Source: Lactovum sp047974165 (lineage in GTDB: Bacteria; Bacillota; Bacilli; Lactobacillales; Streptococcaceae). Taken from it: DNA of 23,656 bases. This document shows positions 21,475-23,656 of the stretch, piece after piece. The notes beneath the pieces are model-generated. The model saw only the letters and a program-made list of their open reading frames with translations, did not search any database and was not told the origin of the DNA. The stretch lies in assembly GCA_047974165.1 (NCBI GenBank), contig JBKECB010000078.1, positions 1-23,656 of the forward strand, in the 5' to 3' direction. The number at the start of each line of letters is the position of its first letter. The stretch's first letter is position 1. The position numbers and the translations under genes were made by a program.

Positions 21475-21516
21475 TAATGTGTAACTAAAAATTATAATTT
21501 TAAAGGAGTAAAGATT

Positions 21517-22551
21517 GTGAAAAGACTTATCGCTAGTTTTATTGCAGTTGCTTTATTGTTAGCTGGATGTAGCAGTGGAGAAAAGAAGTCAGAGAGTGGC
21601 AATACCAAGCTTGATGATTTAACAGTTTATTTTGTTCCCTCACGTGACTCAGCTGAGATTTTAGAGGCTACTGAGCCACTTAAAAACTTATTGAAAGACG
21701 AGATGAAGAACCAAGGTTATGATATTGGTGAAGTTGTTATCGAAGTTGGAAGTACTTATGAGGCTGTTGGAGAAGCTTTAACTGCGGGTACTGCTGATAT
21801 AGGACTTATTCCTGGAGGAACTTATGTTATCTATGCTGAGGATGGTATCGATGTTGCATTGACTGCGACACGTGACGCCTTATCTGTAGATGCTGAAGAT
21901 CCAAAAGAGTGGAATGAAAATGAGCCTATTAAAGGTATTACTGAACAAGCAACTTACTATCGTTCATTAATTATTGCTGGACCTTCTGCAAAAGGAAAAA
22001 AATTACAAGAAGTAATTGAAAGTGGTAAAGAACTTACTTGGGATATGTTGAAAGATGCAACATGGGCTGTTCGTTCCTCTTCATCATCAGCAGGTTATAT
22101 CTATCCAACAATTTGGTTAGATGAAAATTACGGTAAATCATTAACTGATATCCCTAACACAGTCATTACAGATGGGTATGGTGCTTCATTTAATGCTTTA
22201 GCAGCTGAAACAGCTGATATTACAGTTGTTTATGCAGATGCTCGTCGTGATTATGAAGAACAATGGAATTCAAGCAAAGAAGGTGGAATGAGCCGTTCAG
22301 AAGATATCTGGGCTGAAACAGCTGTACTTGGTGTGACACCTGGGATTTATAATGATACAATTTCTGTTTCAACTGAAACTGTCGATGAAGACTTAAAGAA
22401 AGCCATCCAAGAAGCTTTCATTAACATTGCAGAAACAGAAGAAGGTAAAGAAATTATCTCTATTTATTCACATAATGGATATCAAGTTGCTAAAGACTCA
22501 GACTATGATAATGAGCGCAAAGCACAAGAAATCTTAAAAGAATTAGATTAA
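21517..22551 (+). CDS. phnD: Phosphonate-type ABC transporter substrate-binding lipoprotein
   Basis: A 344-residue PhnD-family (PF12974-type) binding protein starting at GTG 21517 with AAAGGAG 7 bases upstream. The signal peptide MKRLIASFIAVALLLAGC ends in a lipobox (LLAGC) with lipidated Cys18, anchoring it outside the membrane. The mature part shows VYFVPSRDSAEI, TADIGLIPGGTYV and RSSSSSAGYIYPT, the ligand-binding pattern of proteins for phosphonate, phosphite or related small oxyanions. No C-P lyase or phosphonatase gene is nearby, and the PurBox-like site upstream hints at a purine-linked substrate, so the ligand is unknown. A terminator hairpin separates it from phnC, favouring more binding protein than ATPase. 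Confidence 0.88.
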   Translation: MKRLIASFIAVALLLAGCSSGEKKSESGNTKLDDLTVYFVPSRDSAEILEATEPLKNLLKDEMKNQGYDIGEVVIEVGSTYEAVGEALTAGTADIGLIPGGTYVIYAEDGIDVALTATRDALSVDAEDPKEWNENEPIKGITEQATYYRSLIIAGPSAKGKKLQEVIESGKELTWDMLKDATWAVRSSSSSAGYIYPTIWLDENYGKSLTDIPNTVITDGYGASFNALAAETADITVVYADARRDYEEQWNSSKEGGMSRSEDIWAETAVLGVTPGIYNDTISVSTETVDEDLKKAIQEAFINIAETEEGKEIISIYSHNGYQVAKDSDYDNERKAQEILKELD

Positions 22552-22564
22552 TAAAAAATAAAAG

Positions 22565-22618
22565 AGAAATAGAAGGAAGTTAAAACGTTATTGTTTTTTC
22601 TTCCTATTTCTGTTTTTC
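22565..22618 (+). terminator. Partial terminator between phnD and phnC
   Basis: AGAAATA (22565-22571) plus GGAAG (22575-22579) pair with CTTCC (22600-22604) plus TATTTCT (22605-22611), leaving GAA bulged and a 20-base loop; GTTTTTC follows. It would reduce transcription of phnC-phnE relative to phnD. Confidence 0.65.
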
Positions 22619-22644
22619 AGAGGAAAGTTTAACGTAATATAAAT

Positions 22645-23409
22645 ATGATAAAGTTTGATAATGTTGGAAAAACATACCCTAACGGTGTATGCGCTTTAAA
22701 AAATGTAAATCTTAAAATTGAACAAGGTGAATTTGTTGCAATCATTGGCTTAAGTGGTGCAGGAAAATCAACTCTACTCAGAACAGTTAATAAAATGCAT
22801 GATATCAGCTCAGGTGAGTTAATAGTCAATGGTACAGAAGTAAAAAATTTAAAAGGTAAAAATCTTAGAGTTTTCAGACAGAAAATTGGAATGGTTTTCC
22901 AATCTTTTAATTTGATTAATAAAACTACAGTCATAAAAAATGTATTGGCTGCTCGTGTTTCTCATATGTCAACTATTGCTTCATTATTAGCTTTGTACAG
23001 TAAAAAGGATAAATTAATTGCTCTAGAATCACTTGATAAGGTAAATATTCTAGAAAAGGCTTATACTCGTGCAGATCAGTTAAGTGGTGGACAGCAACAA
23101 CGTGTTGCCTTAGCTCGAACAATTGCACAACAACCTGATATCATCTTAGCTGATGAACCAGTTGCATCACTTGATCCAATCACTGCCAAGCAAGTAATGG
23201 ATGATTTCAAAAAAATTAATCAAGATTTAAATATTACTGTACTTGTAAATATGCACCATGTAGATCTCGCTTTACAATATGCAACTCGAGTAATTGGAAT
23301 TAAAGAAGGAGAAGTTGTTTATGATGGACCTTCTGAAGAGATGAATGATAATATCTTAAAGATAGTCTATGGACGTGCTTTAAATGAAGATGAATTAATG
23401 GAGGCCTAG
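22645..23409 (+). CDS. phnC: Phosphonate-type ABC transporter ATP-binding protein
   Basis: A 254-residue cytosolic ATPase that powers the transporter. Walker A is GLSGAGKST, the Q-loop lies in GMVFQSFNLI, the signature is LSGGQQQRVALARTI, Walker B IILADEP and the switch His is in VNMHHVDLA. The start MIKFDNVGKTYPNGVCALKNV matches the PhnC family. No good ribosome-binding site is near the ATG: the closest (AGAGGA at 22619-22624) is about 20 bases away, which is unusual here. It is one base from the next gene. Confidence 0.92.
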   Translation: MIKFDNVGKTYPNGVCALKNVNLKIEQGEFVAIIGLSGAGKSTLLRTVNKMHDISSGELIVNGTEVKNLKGKNLRVFRQKIGMVFQSFNLINKTTVIKNVLAARVSHMSTIASLLALYSKKDKLIALESLDKVNILEKAYTRADQLSGGQQQRVALARTIAQQPDIILADEPVASLDPITAKQVMDDFKKINQDLNITVLVNMHHVDLALQYATRVIGIKEGEVVYDGPSEEMNDNILKIVYGRALNEDELMEA

Positions 23410-23410
23410 T

Positions 23411-23656
23411 ATGGAAGAAGTAAATGGCCGTGGAATTTTTAAACGTCAAAAATTCCGATTAAAAAATGGAAAAGAAATTAGTTCTAAATTTCCAATAATG
23501 ACCTATGTGATTTTTCTCATTTTAATTTTAATTTTCTTATCTTCAATTTTAACAGAATTTGATACTGTCACGATTATTACAAAAGCCTCTCATTTTTGGG
23601 ATATTCCCAAACGTATGATTCCACCAGATTTTGAATATCTCCCTAAAATTGTAGAT
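23411..23656 (+). CDS. phnE: Phosphonate-type ABC transporter permease, 3' partial
   Basis: The first 82 residues of an open frame that runs off the window. It starts with ATG one base after the phnC stop; GGAGG at 23400-23404, inside the end of phnC, is its ribosome-binding site. A basic cytosolic head (FKRQKFRLKNGKE) is followed by one membrane helix (about residues 32-51) and an extracytoplasmic stretch (DIPKRMIPPDFEYLPKIVD), the usual beginning of PhnE permeases. Identity rests on this fragment and its place after phnD and phnC. Confidence 0.8.
   Translation, partial: MEEVNGRGIFKRQKFRLKNGKEISSKFPIMTYVIFLILILIFLSSILTEFDTVTIITKASHFWDIPKRMIPPDFEYLPKIVD

Noticed and set aside
22629..22934. 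Minus-strand open frame of 101 codons opposite phnC
   Set aside because: Fully antisense to a clear ATPase gene and without a ribosome-binding site.

Overview
The window is a low-GC, gene-dense chromosomal segment. It most likely comes from a Streptococcaceae member in or near Lactococcus (Floricoccus-like relatives are possible; the species cannot be fixed by eye). Markers are the divergent pepQ/ccpA pair, infC-rpmI-rplT behind a leader with a terminator, dfrA-small membrane protein-clpX-ysxC, an aldB acetolactate decarboxylase, and an AguR-type membrane LuxR regulator beside agmatine deiminase genes. Strong AAAGGAG ribosome-binding sites and cre- and PurBox-like sites also fit. No phage, IS element, CRISPR array or defence island was seen.

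Layout. 1-822: 3' part of an osmoprotectant/ergothioneine-type ABC substrate-binding domain. 1069-1470: Rrf2-family regulator, convergent with ktrB-ktrA (potassium uptake, minus strand, 1493-3525). 3673-8367: aguR, then ptcA, aguD and aguA, which turn agmatine into putrescine and carbamoyl phosphate; the usual carbamate kinase gene is absent and a terminator follows aguA. 8405-9117: gene-free AT-rich DNA with palindromes. 9191-11384: pepQ and ccpA, divergent over a cre-like palindrome. 11745-13106: infC-rpmI-rplT. 13204-17716: HD-domain protein, aldB, lepA and a nicotinamide phosphoribosyltransferase (nadV-like). 17767-20283: dfrA, a 56-aa membrane protein, clpX, ysxC. 20319-21310: tRNA-Gln(CUG) and murB. 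21517-23656: a phosphonate-type ABC transporter (phnD, phnC, start of phnE) preceded by a PurBox-like site about 77 bp upstream of its predicted transcription start.

How the parts connect. CcpA, encoded here, probably represses the agu operon through a cre overlapping its -35 box and may control its own promoter. The phn promoter looks PurR-controlled, so the transporter may serve purine-related metabolism rather than phosphonate use.

The most unusual feature is translation initiation. Five genes (ccpA, the HD gene, aldB, lepA, dfrA) have a -10 box ending 6 or 7 bases before the ATG and no Shine-Dalgarno sequence, so their mRNAs should be leaderless. Two others (aguR and ktrB) have strong Shine-Dalgarno sequences followed only by ATT/ATC codons, the same situation as the accepted ATC start of infC. 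Since IF3 discriminates against both leaderless mRNAs and non-AUG starts in E. coli, the infC product may tune several neighbours; this is inference. Most of the window is otherwise ordinary core genome.
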